64,000 nucleotides of DNA from Phocaeicola_A sp045545095 (GTDB taxonomy: Bacteria; Bacteroidota; Bacteroidia; Bacteroidales; Bacteroidaceae): assembly GCA_045545095.1 (NCBI GenBank), contig JAZQAG010000004.1, positions 1 to 64,000 of the forward strand. Reading direction: 5' to 3'. A program made the translations under genes and the position numbers. The notes under the pieces are model-generated. The model did no database searches. It was not told the DNA's origin and worked only from the letters and a program-made list of their open reading frames with translations. The number at the start of each line of letters is the position of its first letter. Within the stretch, counting starts at the first letter, position 1. This document shows positions 42,572-50,380 of this stretch, piece after piece.

Positions 42572-42588
42572 TTTGTAATCATTACAAA
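42572..42588 (+). promoter_or_regulatory. probable PerR/Fur operator (7-1-7 palindrome)
   Basis: TTTGTAATCATTACAAA; the inner TTGTAATCATTACAA is a perfect 7-1-7 palindrome, the geometry of PerR and Fur boxes. It lies just after the promoter of the Fur-family gene, at about +8 to +24 of the transcript, so binding would block transcription. This suggests self-repression by the gene product. Confidence 0.75.
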
Positions 42589-42606
42589 TATAAAATAATA
42601 ACGGAT

Positions 42607-43020
42607 ATGAACGCAGTAGAGAGATTAACAGGATATGGCATCAAGCCTTCGGTGCAGAGAATGGCTATCATGGACTATCTGATGACTCACCGTACGCACC
42701 CTACGGCCGATGAAGTTTATTCGGCTTTGTGCGATTCAATTCCGACACTATCCAAGACGACGGTTTACAATACATTGAAGCTTTTTGTGGACAATCGGGC
42801 TGCCTTGATGTTAACGATTGATGATAAGCTCGTGCGCTTTGATGGGGATACGTCGCTTCATTCACATTTCCTATGCCACCGATGTGGAAAGGTGTATGAT
42901 TTGCCTTATTCAGGAAAGAAAAGTGAGGCTCGGATGCCTAATCTTGAGGGGCATAACATTGAAGAGATTCACCATTATTATAAAGGTGTCTGTCGTGAAT
43001 GTTTGGAGAAAGAAGTATAA
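42607..43020 (+). CDS. Fur-family metalloregulator, PerR-like
   Basis: A 137-residue winged-helix protein. The N-terminal DNA-binding half contains YGIKPSVQRMAIMDYLMTHRTHPTADEVYSAL and KTTVYNTLKLFVDNRA. The C-terminal half carries the structural zinc CxxC pairs HFLCHRCG and GVCRECL. The regulatory metal-site region FDGDTSLHSHFLCHRCGKVYDLP has Asp at the position (GKVYD) that separates PerR from Fur (Glu), so a peroxide-sensing role is likely. The next gene on the strand is a rubrerythrin, a common PerR target. A palindromic operator lies in its own leader. Confidence 0.85.
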   Translation: MNAVERLTGYGIKPSVQRMAIMDYLMTHRTHPTADEVYSALCDSIPTLSKTTVYNTLKLFVDNRAALMLTIDDKLVRFDGDTSLHSHFLCHRCGKVYDLPYSGKKSEARMPNLEGHNIEEIHHYYKGVCRECLEKEV

Positions 43021-43080
43021 GAAAATAAAATAAAGAGATAATATTAACTAATTGACTAACTTATTAAAAACAGAAAGATT

Positions 43081-43623
43081 ATGAAAAAGTTTATTTGCTC
43101 AGTATGTGGTTATGTGCACGAAGGTGATTCAGCTCCCGAAAAGTGTCCGTTGTGCAAGGTTGGTGCCGACAAGTTCACTCAGTTGGAAGAAGGTAAGATT
43201 GAGTTTGTTCAAGAACATGTGATTGGTGTAGCCAAAGGATGCGACGATGAAATGATAAAGGACCTCAACGCTCACTTCATGGGCGAGTGTACCGAGGTAG
43301 GTATGTATTTGGCTATGAGCCGTCAGGCTGACCGTGAAGGGTATCCTGAAATCGCTGAAGCTTTGAAGCGCTATGCTTGGGAAGAGGCAGAACATGCCGC
43401 CAAGTTCGCTGAATTGTTGGGCGATTGCGTATGGGATACCAAAACGAACCTCGAGAAGCGCATGAATGCAGAGTCAGGAGCTTGCGCCGACAAGTATCGC
43501 ATTGCCAAGCGTGCCAAGGAGCTCAACCTCGATGCTATCCACGATACAGTACACGAAATGTCTAAGGATGAGGCTCGCCATGGTAAGGGCTTCGAAGGAC
43601 TCTTCAATCGCTATTTCAAATAA
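43081..43623 (+). CDS. reverse rubrerythrin (NADH peroxidase type)
   Basis: A 180-residue peroxide-reducing protein. The rubredoxin domain is at the N-terminus (CSVCGYVHEGDSAPEKCPLCKVG, cysteines about 6, 9, 22, 25), and the diiron helical domain follows (about 45-180), with GECTEVGMYLAMSR, EEAEHAAKFAELLGD and DEARHGKGFEGLF supplying Glu and His ligands. In normal rubrerythrin the order is reversed, so this is the reverse type known from clostridia, which accepts electrons from NADH via a reductase. It lies 60 bases after the PerR-like gene and is followed by a perfect terminator. Confidence 0.92.
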   Translation: MKKFICSVCGYVHEGDSAPEKCPLCKVGADKFTQLEEGKIEFVQEHVIGVAKGCDDEMIKDLNAHFMGECTEVGMYLAMSRQADREGYPEIAEALKRYAWEEAEHAAKFAELLGDCVWDTKTNLEKRMNAESGACADKYRIAKRAKELNLDAIHDTVHEMSKDEARHGKGFEGLFNRYFK

Positions 43624-43645
43624 TAGGAAATAAGACAATTGTAAT

Positions 43646-43677
43646 AAAAAAGAGGATGTCGCGACATCCTCTTTTTT
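43646..43677. terminator. perfect palindromic terminator after rubrerythrin
   Basis: AGAGGATGTCG and its complement meet at the centre, flanked by AAAAA and TTTTT that also pair. Bidirectional; it separates the rubrerythrin and the thioredoxin gene on the other strand. Confidence 0.9.
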
Positions 43678-43686
43678 ATTATTTCT

Positions 43687-44154
43687 TTATTTCAGTAATA
43701 TTTTTCGTATAGCCTCAATATAAGTTTCTTTGGATTGTTGTCCTATCATCATTTGAGGTTGTCCTTCCATCGGGACAAAAAGTACGGCTGGTATGGATTG
43801 GATGCCTGCCCATCCGGCAAGAGTGCGCTCCTTATCCACATTCACTTTGTAGATGATGAGAGAATCCTTGTACTCTGTGGCCAGTTCCTTCAATATGGGT
43901 GCAATGGCTCGGCAAGGGCCGCACCAGTCGGCGTAGAAATCTATAATGGCCGGCTTCTTTCCAAGGTATTGCCATACTTCACTCCCACTTTGGTAATCAA
44001 ATACCTGCGAACGAAACAGGGAGTCGGTCATTACTATGATATTTCCCTTATCTTGGGTAACTTTGTGGTCTTTATTTCCTGCACAAGCTACTTGTATAGT
44101 TGCAGTTAGTGCTAATGCGCTTACTAATAAATATCTGTAAATGCGTTTATTCAT
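43687..44154 (-). CDS. thioredoxin-fold lipoprotein (periplasmic)
   Basis: A 155-residue protein with signal peptide MNKRIYRYLLVSALALTATIQVAC, whose lipobox puts the acylated Cys at 24. The thioredoxin domain (about 50-150) has the active site YADWCGPCRAIAPIL and the cis-Pro in GIQSIPAVLF. The WCGPC dithiol suggests a reductive role in the periplasm, such as feeding methionine sulfoxide or DsbD-type partners. Its start overlaps the stop of the cytoplasmic thioredoxin gene by 8 bases. Confidence 0.9.
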   Translation of the reverse strand: MNKRIYRYLLVSALALTATIQVACAGNKDHKVTQDKGNIIVMTDSLFRSQVFDYQSGSEVWQYLGKKPAIIDFYADWCGPCRAIAPILKELATEYKDSLIIYKVNVDKERTLAGWAGIQSIPAVLFVPMEGQPQMMIGQQSKETYIEAIRKILLK

Positions 44155-44446
44155 ATTTTTCTATAACAGTTTTTAAATTTGCTAAAGGGATTGCTCCGCT
44201 TTGTCTCCATAAAAGATTTCCTGCCCGGTATAGCAGAAGAGTAGGGATCGATTGGATACGAAGTTCGGTAGCCAGTGTTTCGTGCTTATCCACATCTATC
44301 TTGACAATCCGTATTCGGTTTCCCTTTTCATTCTTTAAATCTTCCAATATGGGATGCATACTTCTGCATGGTCCACACCAAGTGGCATAGAAATCTATCA
44401 GTACTAAATTGTCTGATTTGATTAGTTCTTTAAAATTCTCCATCAT
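44147..44446 (-). CDS. thioredoxin, cytoplasmic
   Basis: A 99-residue thioredoxin with no signal peptide: LVLIDFYATWCGPCRSMHPIL (active-site Cys pair about 24 and 27) and the cis-Pro loop RIQSIPTLLLYRAGNLLW. It is the upstream gene of a two-gene unit with the periplasmic thioredoxin lipoprotein. Two adjacent ATG codons (44446, 44443) are possible starts. It is close to the PerR-like/rubrerythrin genes but transcribed the other way. Confidence 0.9.
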   Translation of the reverse strand: MMENFKELIKSDNLVLIDFYATWCGPCRSMHPILEDLKNEKGNRIRIVKIDVDKHETLATELRIQSIPTLLLYRAGNLLWRQSGAIPLANLKTVIEKYE

Positions 44447-44504
44447 AGTTGTTTCATATTTTATATGTAAACAACATATGGATGGTAGAAATGTTCAATT
44501 GGAG

Positions 44505-44555
44505 AAAACGGCCTTTTTGTATCCGTTCATTATGAGAATACATAAAGGCCGTTTT
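44505..44555. terminator. long hairpin terminator after the OmpH-like gene
   Basis: AAAACGGCCTTT pairs perfectly with AAAGGCCGTTTT, and the stem goes on inward through GTAT/ATAC with one mismatch. It lies 24 bases past the stop of the OmpH-like gene. Confidence 0.8.
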
Positions 44556-44579
44556 GATTAAGATGCTTTTGGGCATCAA

Positions 44580-45167
44580 TTATTTTTTGTATCGTGCATT
44601 CAGTCCATCGATAATTTCTTGAGTGATATTGTATGCCGGGTTGCCATAGAGCAGATTGTCATAACCTGCATTGCTGATGATAAAGTCGTATTGCTTTTCG
44701 GCATTGTAGATTTTCAAGAAATTGTCGATAGAGTCGCGCAATTGGATATTGTTCTTTTGGTTTTCAAGAGCCAATTCTTCAGCCAATTTAACCTTCAACT
44801 CTTCCAAATCCTGAGCTTTTTTCATTAAACGATTGTATTCCTCTTGAGCACGTGCTTGAGTAAATGCATTGTTTTCGTACTTGTATTGGAAATCTTTTTG
44901 CTCGTTTTCCAATTGTTTGCCTTTGTCATTCAAGGTTGCACGTACGTTCTCTTCCTTCTTTACCATTTCTTGATTCATCTGAATGCAGAACTCGTAGCTA
45001 GACAATAGTGAATCCACTTCCACAAAAGCAATTTTCAATCCACTAGTGGCTGCTCCTGTAGTAGGGGCTACAGAGGGAGCGGCAACTTGTTTGTTTCCAT
45101 CACATTGAGCCATCATCAGACCCAGTGCCAAAACGGCACATCCTTTCAACATTGTTTTTTTATTCAT
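44580..45167 (-). CDS. OmpH/Skp-family protein, predicted lipoprotein
   Basis: A 195-residue Skp-like chaperone. The signal peptide MNKKTMLKGCAVLALGLMMAQC ends in a lipobox-like AQC, so it may be lipid-anchored, unlike soluble E. coli Skp. After a Pro/Thr-rich linker (about 25-40), IAFVEVDSLLSSYEFC starts the Skp core; residues about 60-150 form the long coiled-coil tentacles (EQKDFQYKYENNAFTQARAQEEYNRLMKKAQDLEELKVKLAEELALE), and the core strand YDFIISNAGYDNLLYGNPAYNITQEIIDGLN closes it. Skp holds unfolded barrel proteins in the periplasm. Confidence 0.88.
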   Translation of the reverse strand: MNKKTMLKGCAVLALGLMMAQCDGNKQVAAPSVAPTTGAATSGLKIAFVEVDSLLSSYEFCIQMNQEMVKKEENVRATLNDKGKQLENEQKDFQYKYENNAFTQARAQEEYNRLMKKAQDLEELKVKLAEELALENQKNNIQLRDSIDNFLKIYNAEKQYDFIISNAGYDNLLYGNPAYNITQEIIDGLNARYKK

Positions 45168-45266
45168 TTTGTTTCTATTTTAATTTTTTTGATTTTGTTC
45201 GGTCTTATATAAGTCTGTTGTGAGTTCGTTTTCGTGAACTCTTCCGCAATTTGACTTCACTTTTTG

Positions 45267-45479
45267 TTATTTTCTTCTTTCGTTTACTCTTATTCGTTTG
45301 GGCGCTCGTGCTTCTCGGTCTTGGGATTGTACACATCCGATGCCTCGTTTACGCATGGCTTTATTGCCACTGACATGGGTGTTAGGAAAGCGTCCATTCT
45401 TTTTCAGAATAATGCCTATTGCCAAAAAAGCAATGCAAATAGCAACAATTAACAAAGTTATGGCGATAGTCTCAATCAT
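45267..45479 (-). CDS. small single-helix membrane protein of Bacteroidetes
   Basis: A 70-residue protein from the ATG at 45477-45479; the longer frame to 45548 is excluded because the promoter at 45514-45521 lies inside it. A single membrane helix covers residues about 4-26 (TIAITLLIVAICIAFLAIGIILKK), followed by NGRFPNTHVSGNKAMRKRGIGCVQSQDREA, a segment I know as conserved in Bacteroides proteins of this kind, and a basic tail. The function is unknown. Confidence 0.75.
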   Translation of the reverse strand: MIETIAITLLIVAICIAFLAIGIILKKNGRFPNTHVSGNKAMRKRGIGCVQSQDREARAPKRIRVNERRK

Positions 45480-45513
45480 TCTTCTTATTTTTGTCGATGC
45501 AATTAATGCGTGG

Positions 45514-45521
45514 CAAAGATA
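45514..45521 (-). promoter_or_regulatory. promoter -7 element of the 70-aa protein gene
   Basis: TATCTTTG on the minus strand, about 34 bases ahead of the chosen ATG. Confidence 0.65.
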
Positions 45522-45583
45522 CATATTTATATATGAATAATGCCCCAAGAATTATGAATTTTAACTAAAAACGATAATAACGT

Positions 45584-47032
45584 ATGGAAATGAGAGAATT
45601 ATCCCCCGTTGAAGTGTTCTCATTTTTCGATGAGATTTGCCAAGTGCCTCGTCCTTCTAAAAAGGAAGAGAAGATAATAGCCTATTTACGTGACTTTGGG
45701 AAAAAGCATCAGTTGGAAACATTCGTAGATGAAGCTGGTAACGTGTTGATCAAGAAAAATGCGACTCCAGGTATGGAAGGGCATAAGACTGTAGTCCTTC
45801 AAGCACATGTAGATATGGTCTGCGAGAAGAATAAGGATGTGGAGCATAATTTCGAGACTGATCCTATAGAGACTTATATTGATGGTGAATGGTTGCGTGC
45901 ACGAGGCACTACATTGGGTGCTGATAATGGTATTGGTGTAGCCGCGGCTTTAGCAGTATTAGCCTCAAAAACAATAGAACATGGTCCTCTTGAATGCCTC
46001 TTTACGGTAGATGAGGAGACTGGATTGACTGGAGCCTTTGCTCTTCAGAGCGGTTTTATGAATGGCGATGTTTTACTCAACTTGGATAGTGAAGACGAAG
46101 GCGAAATCTTTATTGGTTGTGCCGGTGGATGCCGTACTAATGCTATTTTTACCTATCAGCAAGTAGATGTGCCAGAAGGCTATTTCTATTTTAGTGTAGA
46201 GGTTAATGGACTGACTGGCGGACATTCTGGTGACGATATAAACAAGGGATTTGCTAATGCTAATAAAGTGCTTAATCGCTTTTTGTATCAAGTAGCATCC
46301 AAATATGATTTTTATCTGTGCGAAATAGCAGGAGGAAATCTTCATAATGCGATACCTCGTGAGGCTCGTGCGGTGTTTGCGGTACCTTCTAAATACAAAG
46401 AAGATGTACGTATCGATTTGAATGTCTTTGCGGCTGATATAGAAGCAGAATATAGTGTGACGGAACCTAATGTGCATTTTTTGTTGCAGAGTACAGATCC
46501 TGTAGCTAAGGCCATTGATCGGGATACAACGAAGCGTTTGCTTCGTGCCGTTCATGCTGTAGCTAACGGTGTCTTTATGATGAGTCAGGATATGCCAGGC
46601 CTGGTAGAAACATCCAGTAATCTGGCTTCAATAAAAATGATTGAAGGAAATCAGATTATTATTGGTAGCAGCCAACGAAGCAGTACTTTGTCTTCGCGTA
46701 AGGATATGGCAGAAACTGTACAGGCGGTCTTTGAATTAGCAGGTGCTTCTGTGGACGTTGGTGATGGCTATCCGGGATGGAAACCTAATCCCCAGTCCCC
46801 CTTGTTAAGTGTTGCTATCGAGTCGTATAAGCGCCTTTATGGTGTTGAACCTAAAGTGAAAGCGATTCATGCAGGTCTCGAATGTGGCCTATTCTTGGAG
46901 AAATATCCGGCTTTGGATATGATATCTTTCGGGCCAACCCTTCGTGGAGTACACTCTCCAGATGAACGGATGCATATACCATCTGTCGCTTGTTGGTGGG
47001 CACATCTGATTGACATGTTGAAACATATTTGA
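45584..47032 (+). CDS. pepD: aminoacyl-histidine dipeptidase (PepD, M20C)
   Basis: A 482-residue cytoplasmic metallopeptidase for Xaa-His dipeptides. The zinc-site motifs are VVLQAHVDMVCEKN (His80 region), GADNGIGVAAALAVL and FTVDEETGLTGAFAL (general base Glu) with LLNLDSEDEGEI. The dimerisation domain is in the middle and the last ligand region is FGPTLRGVHSPDERMHIPS. Normal PepD length. It heads a compact series of plus-strand genes; the next begins 10 bases later. Confidence 0.93.
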   Translation: MEMRELSPVEVFSFFDEICQVPRPSKKEEKIIAYLRDFGKKHQLETFVDEAGNVLIKKNATPGMEGHKTVVLQAHVDMVCEKNKDVEHNFETDPIETYIDGEWLRARGTTLGADNGIGVAAALAVLASKTIEHGPLECLFTVDEETGLTGAFALQSGFMNGDVLLNLDSEDEGEIFIGCAGGCRTNAIFTYQQVDVPEGYFYFSVEVNGLTGGHSGDDINKGFANANKVLNRFLYQVASKYDFYLCEIAGGNLHNAIPREARAVFAVPSKYKEDVRIDLNVFAADIEAEYSVTEPNVHFLLQSTDPVAKAIDRDTTKRLLRAVHAVANGVFMMSQDMPGLVETSSNLASIKMIEGNQIIIGSSQRSSTLSSRKDMAETVQAVFELAGASVDVGDGYPGWKPNPQSPLLSVAIESYKRLYGVEPKVKAIHAGLECGLFLEKYPALDMISFGPTLRGVHSPDERMHIPSVACWWAHLIDMLKHI

Positions 47033-47042
47033 TAATCTGTAT

Positions 47043-47570
47043 ATGGAAAAGTTCAGTGAATTGATAAAGTCGCGTCGTAGCACACGCAAGTTTACCGAAG
47101 AAGAATTGAGTCAAGAACAGGTGGAATTGTTGATGCGTGCAGCTCTGATGTCTCCATCGTCCAAACGGACAAATAGCTGGCATTTTGTGGTAGTTGATGA
47201 CAAAGAGATGTTACAAAAACTATCCCAATGTAAGGAAAATGGTGCGTCCTTTATCGCTGATGCTCCTTTAGCTATTGTGGTGATGGCTGATCCTATGCTT
47301 TCTGATGTGTGGGTAGAAGATGCTTCCATTGCTTCGTTGATGATCCAGCTTCAAGCCGAGGATTTGGGCTTGGGTAGTTGCTGGGTGCAGGTCCGAGAGC
47401 GTTTTACAGCTGATGGTATTTCTGCCAATGAAGTCGTTCATGATTTGTTGGATATTCCTCTTCAGTTACAGGTCCTCTCAATCATAGCAGTAGGTCATAA
47501 GGGGCAAGAACGAAAGCCCTTCAATGAAGACAATCTCCAATGGGAAAAGGTGCATATTAATAAGTATTAA
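47043..47570 (+). CDS. nitroreductase-family FMN protein
   Basis: A 175-residue flavoprotein: IKSRRSTRKFTEEELSQEQVELLMRAALMSPSSKRTNSWHFVVVDD (residues 8-54) holds the FMN-phosphate Arg/Ser motif, and EDASIASLMIQLQAEDLGLGSCWVQVR the second FMN segment. The substrate may be a quinone, nitro compound or another acceptor; nothing specific can be read. Overlaps the next start codon by one base, so it is in a translationally coupled unit. Confidence 0.9.
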   Translation: MEKFSELIKSRRSTRKFTEEELSQEQVELLMRAALMSPSSKRTNSWHFVVVDDKEMLQKLSQCKENGASFIADAPLAIVVMADPMLSDVWVEDASIASLMIQLQAEDLGLGSCWVQVRERFTADGISANEVVHDLLDIPLQLQVLSIIAVGHKGQERKPFNEDNLQWEKVHINKY

Positions 47571-48340
47571 TGAGAATAGCTTTAATTGGTGCAGGAAATT
47601 TGGCCACGAATTTGGGATTGGCCCTTGTTAAAGCAGGTCATGTTGTATGTCAAGTTTATAGCCGTACACAGGTTTCTGCAGATGCATTAGCTGTCAGATT
47701 GGGCAGTAAAGGGGTAAGTCATTTGGATGAAGTCTCGACCAAAGCACAATTATATATAGTTGCTTTGAAGGATTCTGCACTGGACGAAGTGCTCCCTCAA
47801 TTGCTTCCTGAGCGTGGTCATGCATTATGGGTGCACACCGCAGGAAGTGTTCCACTTTCTATTTGGCCTCGGTATGGATTGAAACACTATGGAGTGTTTT
47901 ATCCTATGCAGACGTTCAGTAAAGCACACCAAGTTGATTTCTCGGAAATTCCCATTTTTCTTGAGGCATCAGGAAAGATGGAAATGGATATTTTGAAGGA
48001 TGTAGCTTCTTCGATGAGCCGTTGTGTTACCGAGGCTTCATCAGAGCAACGCCGTTATCTGCATTTGTCAGCCGTTTTTGCTTGTAATTTTGCAAATGCC
48101 ATGTATGCGGCGTCTGCTCGTTTGTTGGAGGAGAAAGGCCTTTCTTTTGATGTTATGCTCCCTTTGATTGACGAAACAGCTCGAAAAGTTCATAAGATGC
48201 ATCCGGTTGATGCGCAGACAGGTCCTGCCGTCCGTTATGATAAAAATGTGATAGATAAACATTTGGCTATGCTTGACGAGCATCCTTTTTATAGAGAGTT
48301 GTATGAATTGACGAGTCGGATTATTCATGATTCGCGATAG
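47570..48340 (+). CDS. DUF2520 / Rossmann-fold oxidoreductase-like protein
   Basis: A 256-residue protein. The N-terminal dinucleotide-binding fold MRIALIGAGNLATNLGLALVKAGHVVCQVYSRT resembles pyrroline-5-carboxylate and F420-type NADP oxidoreductases. The C-terminal DUF2520 helical domain begins near residue 130 (GVFYPMQTFSKAHQVDFSEIPIFLEA) and ends with HKMHPVDAQTGPAVRYDKNVIDKHLAML. The substrate is unknown. It overlaps the preceding stop codon by one base and is followed by kdsC. Confidence 0.85.
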   Translation: MRIALIGAGNLATNLGLALVKAGHVVCQVYSRTQVSADALAVRLGSKGVSHLDEVSTKAQLYIVALKDSALDEVLPQLLPERGHALWVHTAGSVPLSIWPRYGLKHYGVFYPMQTFSKAHQVDFSEIPIFLEASGKMEMDILKDVASSMSRCVTEASSEQRRYLHLSAVFACNFANAMYAASARLLEEKGLSFDVMLPLIDETARKVHKMHPVDAQTGPAVRYDKNVIDKHLAMLDEHPFYRELYELTSRIIHDSR

Positions 48341-48382
48341 CTATAAAGTGATATATTTTGTTGCATAATAATTACATAAGGT

Positions 48383-48901
48383 ATGATAAATTATGATTTG
48401 ACCAAAATACGTGCTATTATTTTTGATGTTGACGGAGTGTTGAGTGCAGAGACCATAACACTGGCTGCTAATGGAGACCCTATGCGTACAGCCAATATCA
48501 AAGATGGTTATGCCCTTCAATTGGCCATTAAGAAAGGCTTGATTGTTGCTATTATTACAGGTGGAAAGACGGAAGCTATTCGTGTTCGCTATGAAGGACT
48601 TGGATTGAAAGACGTTTTCCTTGGCGCTTCCATTAAAGTGAAGGAATACGAACGGTTGATGGGAAAATATGGTCTTCAACCTGAAGAGGTAATGTATATG
48701 GGTGATGATATTCCTGATTATGAGGTTATGAAACTCTGTGGTTGTCCGGTATGTCCAGCAGATGCTGCTCCTGAAATAAAAAACATTTCTACTTATATAT
48801 CTTCCCATAAGGGAGGCTACGGATGTGGCCGTGATGTGATTGAACAGGTCCTCAAAGCTCAAGGGAAATGGATGGACGATCAGCATGCTTTTGGTTGGTA
48901 G
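48383..48901 (+). CDS. kdsC: 3-deoxy-D-manno-octulosonate 8-phosphate phosphatase (KdsC-type HAD)
   Basis: A 172-residue HAD phosphatase without a cap domain: IRAIIFDVDGVLSAETITLAANGDPMRTANIKDGYALQLAIKKGLIVAIITGG gives motif I (Asp-x-Asp) and motif II, then GDDIPDYEVMKLCG is motif IV. The family makes free Kdo for LPS. The C-terminal KGGYGCGRDVIEQVLKAQGKW is typical of tetrameric KdsC. It lies between a DUF2520 gene and maf, an order that recurs in Bacteroidetes. Confidence 0.9.
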   Translation: MINYDLTKIRAIIFDVDGVLSAETITLAANGDPMRTANIKDGYALQLAIKKGLIVAIITGGKTEAIRVRYEGLGLKDVFLGASIKVKEYERLMGKYGLQPEEVMYMGDDIPDYEVMKLCGCPVCPADAAPEIKNISTYISSHKGGYGCGRDVIEQVLKAQGKWMDDQHAFGW

Positions 48902-48943
48902 GGATTATGCAATAAGTGATAATTAACAATTAAAAGAAGTAAC

Positions 48944-49537
48944 GTGTTAGAAAATTTATCTGATTATCATATTGTTCTTGCCAGTAACTCTCCTCGTAGG
49001 AGGGAGCTTTTGAGTGGGTTGGGACTTACTTATGAAGTTCGTACTATGTCGGGTGTCGATGAATCATATCCTGAAACATTGCAGGGAGAGGAGATTCCTA
49101 TACATATTTCTCTCAAGAAAGCAGAGGCTTATTTGAGTACATTGAAGTCTGATGAACTGTTAATTACGGCTGATACAATTGTTTGGCTCGATGGCCGTGT
49201 GTTGGGTAAACCTGTAGATGAGTTTGATGCTTGTCAGATGTTGCGTGATTTGTCCGGTCGTACTCATCTGGTAATTACCGGAGTTACATTGGCTACCACT
49301 TCATTCCAAAAGAGTTTTGCCACAGTTTCTCAAGTTACTTTTGCAAATCTTACCGATGATGAAATTCAGTATTACGTAAATCGGTATCGTCCTATGGATA
49401 AAGCAGGTTCTTATGGAATACAAGAGTGGATTGGATTTATTGGGGTGGAGCGTATAGAGGGGTCTTATTTTAATGTTATGGGACTTCCGGTACAGCGGTT
49501 GTATCGGGAGTTGAAAGAAATCGGGATTGAGAAATGA
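48944..49537 (+). CDS. Maf-family nucleotide pyrophosphatase
   Basis: A 197-residue Maf protein that removes pyrophosphate from dTTP, UTP and related non-canonical nucleotides. The opening IVLASNSPRRRELLSGLGL is the family signature, with the catalytic Asp and Lys in LITADTIVWLDGRVLGKPVD and the conserved GSYGIQEWIGFIGVERIEGSYFNVMGLPV. The start codon is GTG at 48944. It is the last protein gene of the plus-strand series before the tRNA. Confidence 0.92.
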   Translation: MLENLSDYHIVLASNSPRRRELLSGLGLTYEVRTMSGVDESYPETLQGEEIPIHISLKKAEAYLSTLKSDELLITADTIVWLDGRVLGKPVDEFDACQMLRDLSGRTHLVITGVTLATTSFQKSFATVSQVTFANLTDDEIQYYVNRYRPMDKAGSYGIQEWIGFIGVERIEGSYFNVMGLPVQRLYRELKEIGIEK

Positions 49538-49577
49538 GTTTTTGATGAACAAACTTGTTCGGACGGAAAAAGTATAG

Positions 49578-49585
49578 TATTTTTG
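49578..49585 (+). promoter_or_regulatory. promoter -7 element of tRNA-Ser
   Basis: TATTTTTG matches TAnnTTTG and lies 17 bases ahead of the mature tRNA 5' end. Confidence 0.6.
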
Positions 49586-49602
49586 CATCATTGTTTAAGA
49601 AT

Positions 49603-49689
49603 GGAAAGATGCCGGAGTGGTCGAACGGGCCGCACTCGAAATGCGGTGAACGGGCAACTGTTCCCAGGGTTCGAATCCCTGTCTTTCCG
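49603..49689 (+). tRNA. tRNA-Ser (CGA anticodon)
   Basis: An 87-base class II tRNA: acceptor arms GGAAAGA and TCTTTCC with discriminator G at 49689; anticodon arm CCGCA-CTCGAAA-TGCGG, with anticodon CGA reading the codon UCG; a long variable arm (GAAC...GTTC); T-arm CAGGGTTCGAATCCCTG. No CCA is encoded. The preceding -7 element and following hairpin bound the transcript. Confidence 0.95.
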
Positions 49690-49702
49690 CTTGGCTAAGT
49701 CT

Positions 49703-49755
49703 TTCAGGCACGGGTTATGCATAAATAGTTTGTATGCATGGATTCCGTGCCTGAA
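49703..49755 (+). terminator. long two-part hairpin after tRNA-Ser
   Basis: TTCAGGCACGG (49703-49713) pairs with CCGTGCCTGAA (49745-49755), and inside it ATGCAT at 49717-49722 pairs with ATGCAT at 49734-49739. There is no strong T run after it. It could be the tRNA terminator or a leader structure of the phosphatase gene that starts 14 bases later. Confidence 0.6.
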
Positions 49756-49768
49756 TTGTAATTAAGAA

Positions 49769-50245
49769 ATGGAAAAGAAAAAAATTTTATTTGTATGTTT
49801 GGGCAATATCTGCCGTTCGTGTACTGCAGAGGAAATTATGCGTCAGTTGGTTATTCGTGAAGGTAGAAGTAATGAGTTCTTCTTGGACTCAGCAGGAATA
49901 TTGAGTTATCATCAAGGTGAATTGCCTGATAATCGCATGCGGATGCATGCTGCTCGGCGCGGGTATAATCTGACGCATCGTTCACGTCCTGTACAGACGG
50001 AAGATTTTTATGACTTTGATCTCATTGTGGCTATGGATGACCGTAATGTTGCGGATTTATACGAACGGGCTCCTGGGATAGAAGAAGAAAAAAAGATTGT
50101 CCGTATGACTGATTATTTGCGAACCCGTGTGGCTGATCATGTCCCTGATCCTTATTATGGGGGAGCGTCAGGGTTTGAGAATGTATTGGATATTCTCGAA
50201 GACGCTTGCGCAGGTTTGTTGGACTCGTTTTCAGCATCTAACTGA
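49769..50245 (+). CDS. low-molecular-weight protein tyrosine phosphatase
   Basis: A 158-residue phosphatase. The catalytic loop ILFVCLGNICRSCTAEEIM contains Cys-x5-Arg (Cys10, Arg16), and the general acid Asp is in VPDPYYGGASGF near residue 127. In Gram-negative bacteria such enzymes act on tyrosine kinases of capsule export or on other targets; no kinase is close by, so the target is unknown. Confidence 0.92.
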   Translation: MEKKKILFVCLGNICRSCTAEEIMRQLVIREGRSNEFFLDSAGILSYHQGELPDNRMRMHAARRGYNLTHRSRPVQTEDFYDFDLIVAMDDRNVADLYERAPGIEEEKKIVRMTDYLRTRVADHVPDPYYGGASGFENVLDILEDACAGLLDSFSASN

Positions 50246-50330
50246 TTATCTATTTTTTTAACTAAATATTGAAGCATAAAATCTGAGAAGCAATTGTGTA
50301 AATTGAAACTTCCTCTTGTGATACAAAAAA

Positions 50331-50355
50331 AGCGTGTTGCCAAATGGAACACGCT
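50331..50355. terminator. bidirectional terminator between the phosphatase and fba
   Basis: AGCGTGTT pairs with AACACGCT around the loop GCCAAATGG, flanked by A7 on the left and T6 on the right; serves both converging genes. Confidence 0.9.
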
Positions 50356-50380
50356 TTTTTATATTTTGATTTATTGGAAA

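Noticed and set aside
49583..49765. 60-codon frame over tRNA-Ser
   Set aside because: Covers the tRNA gene and its downstream hairpin; no coding evidence.
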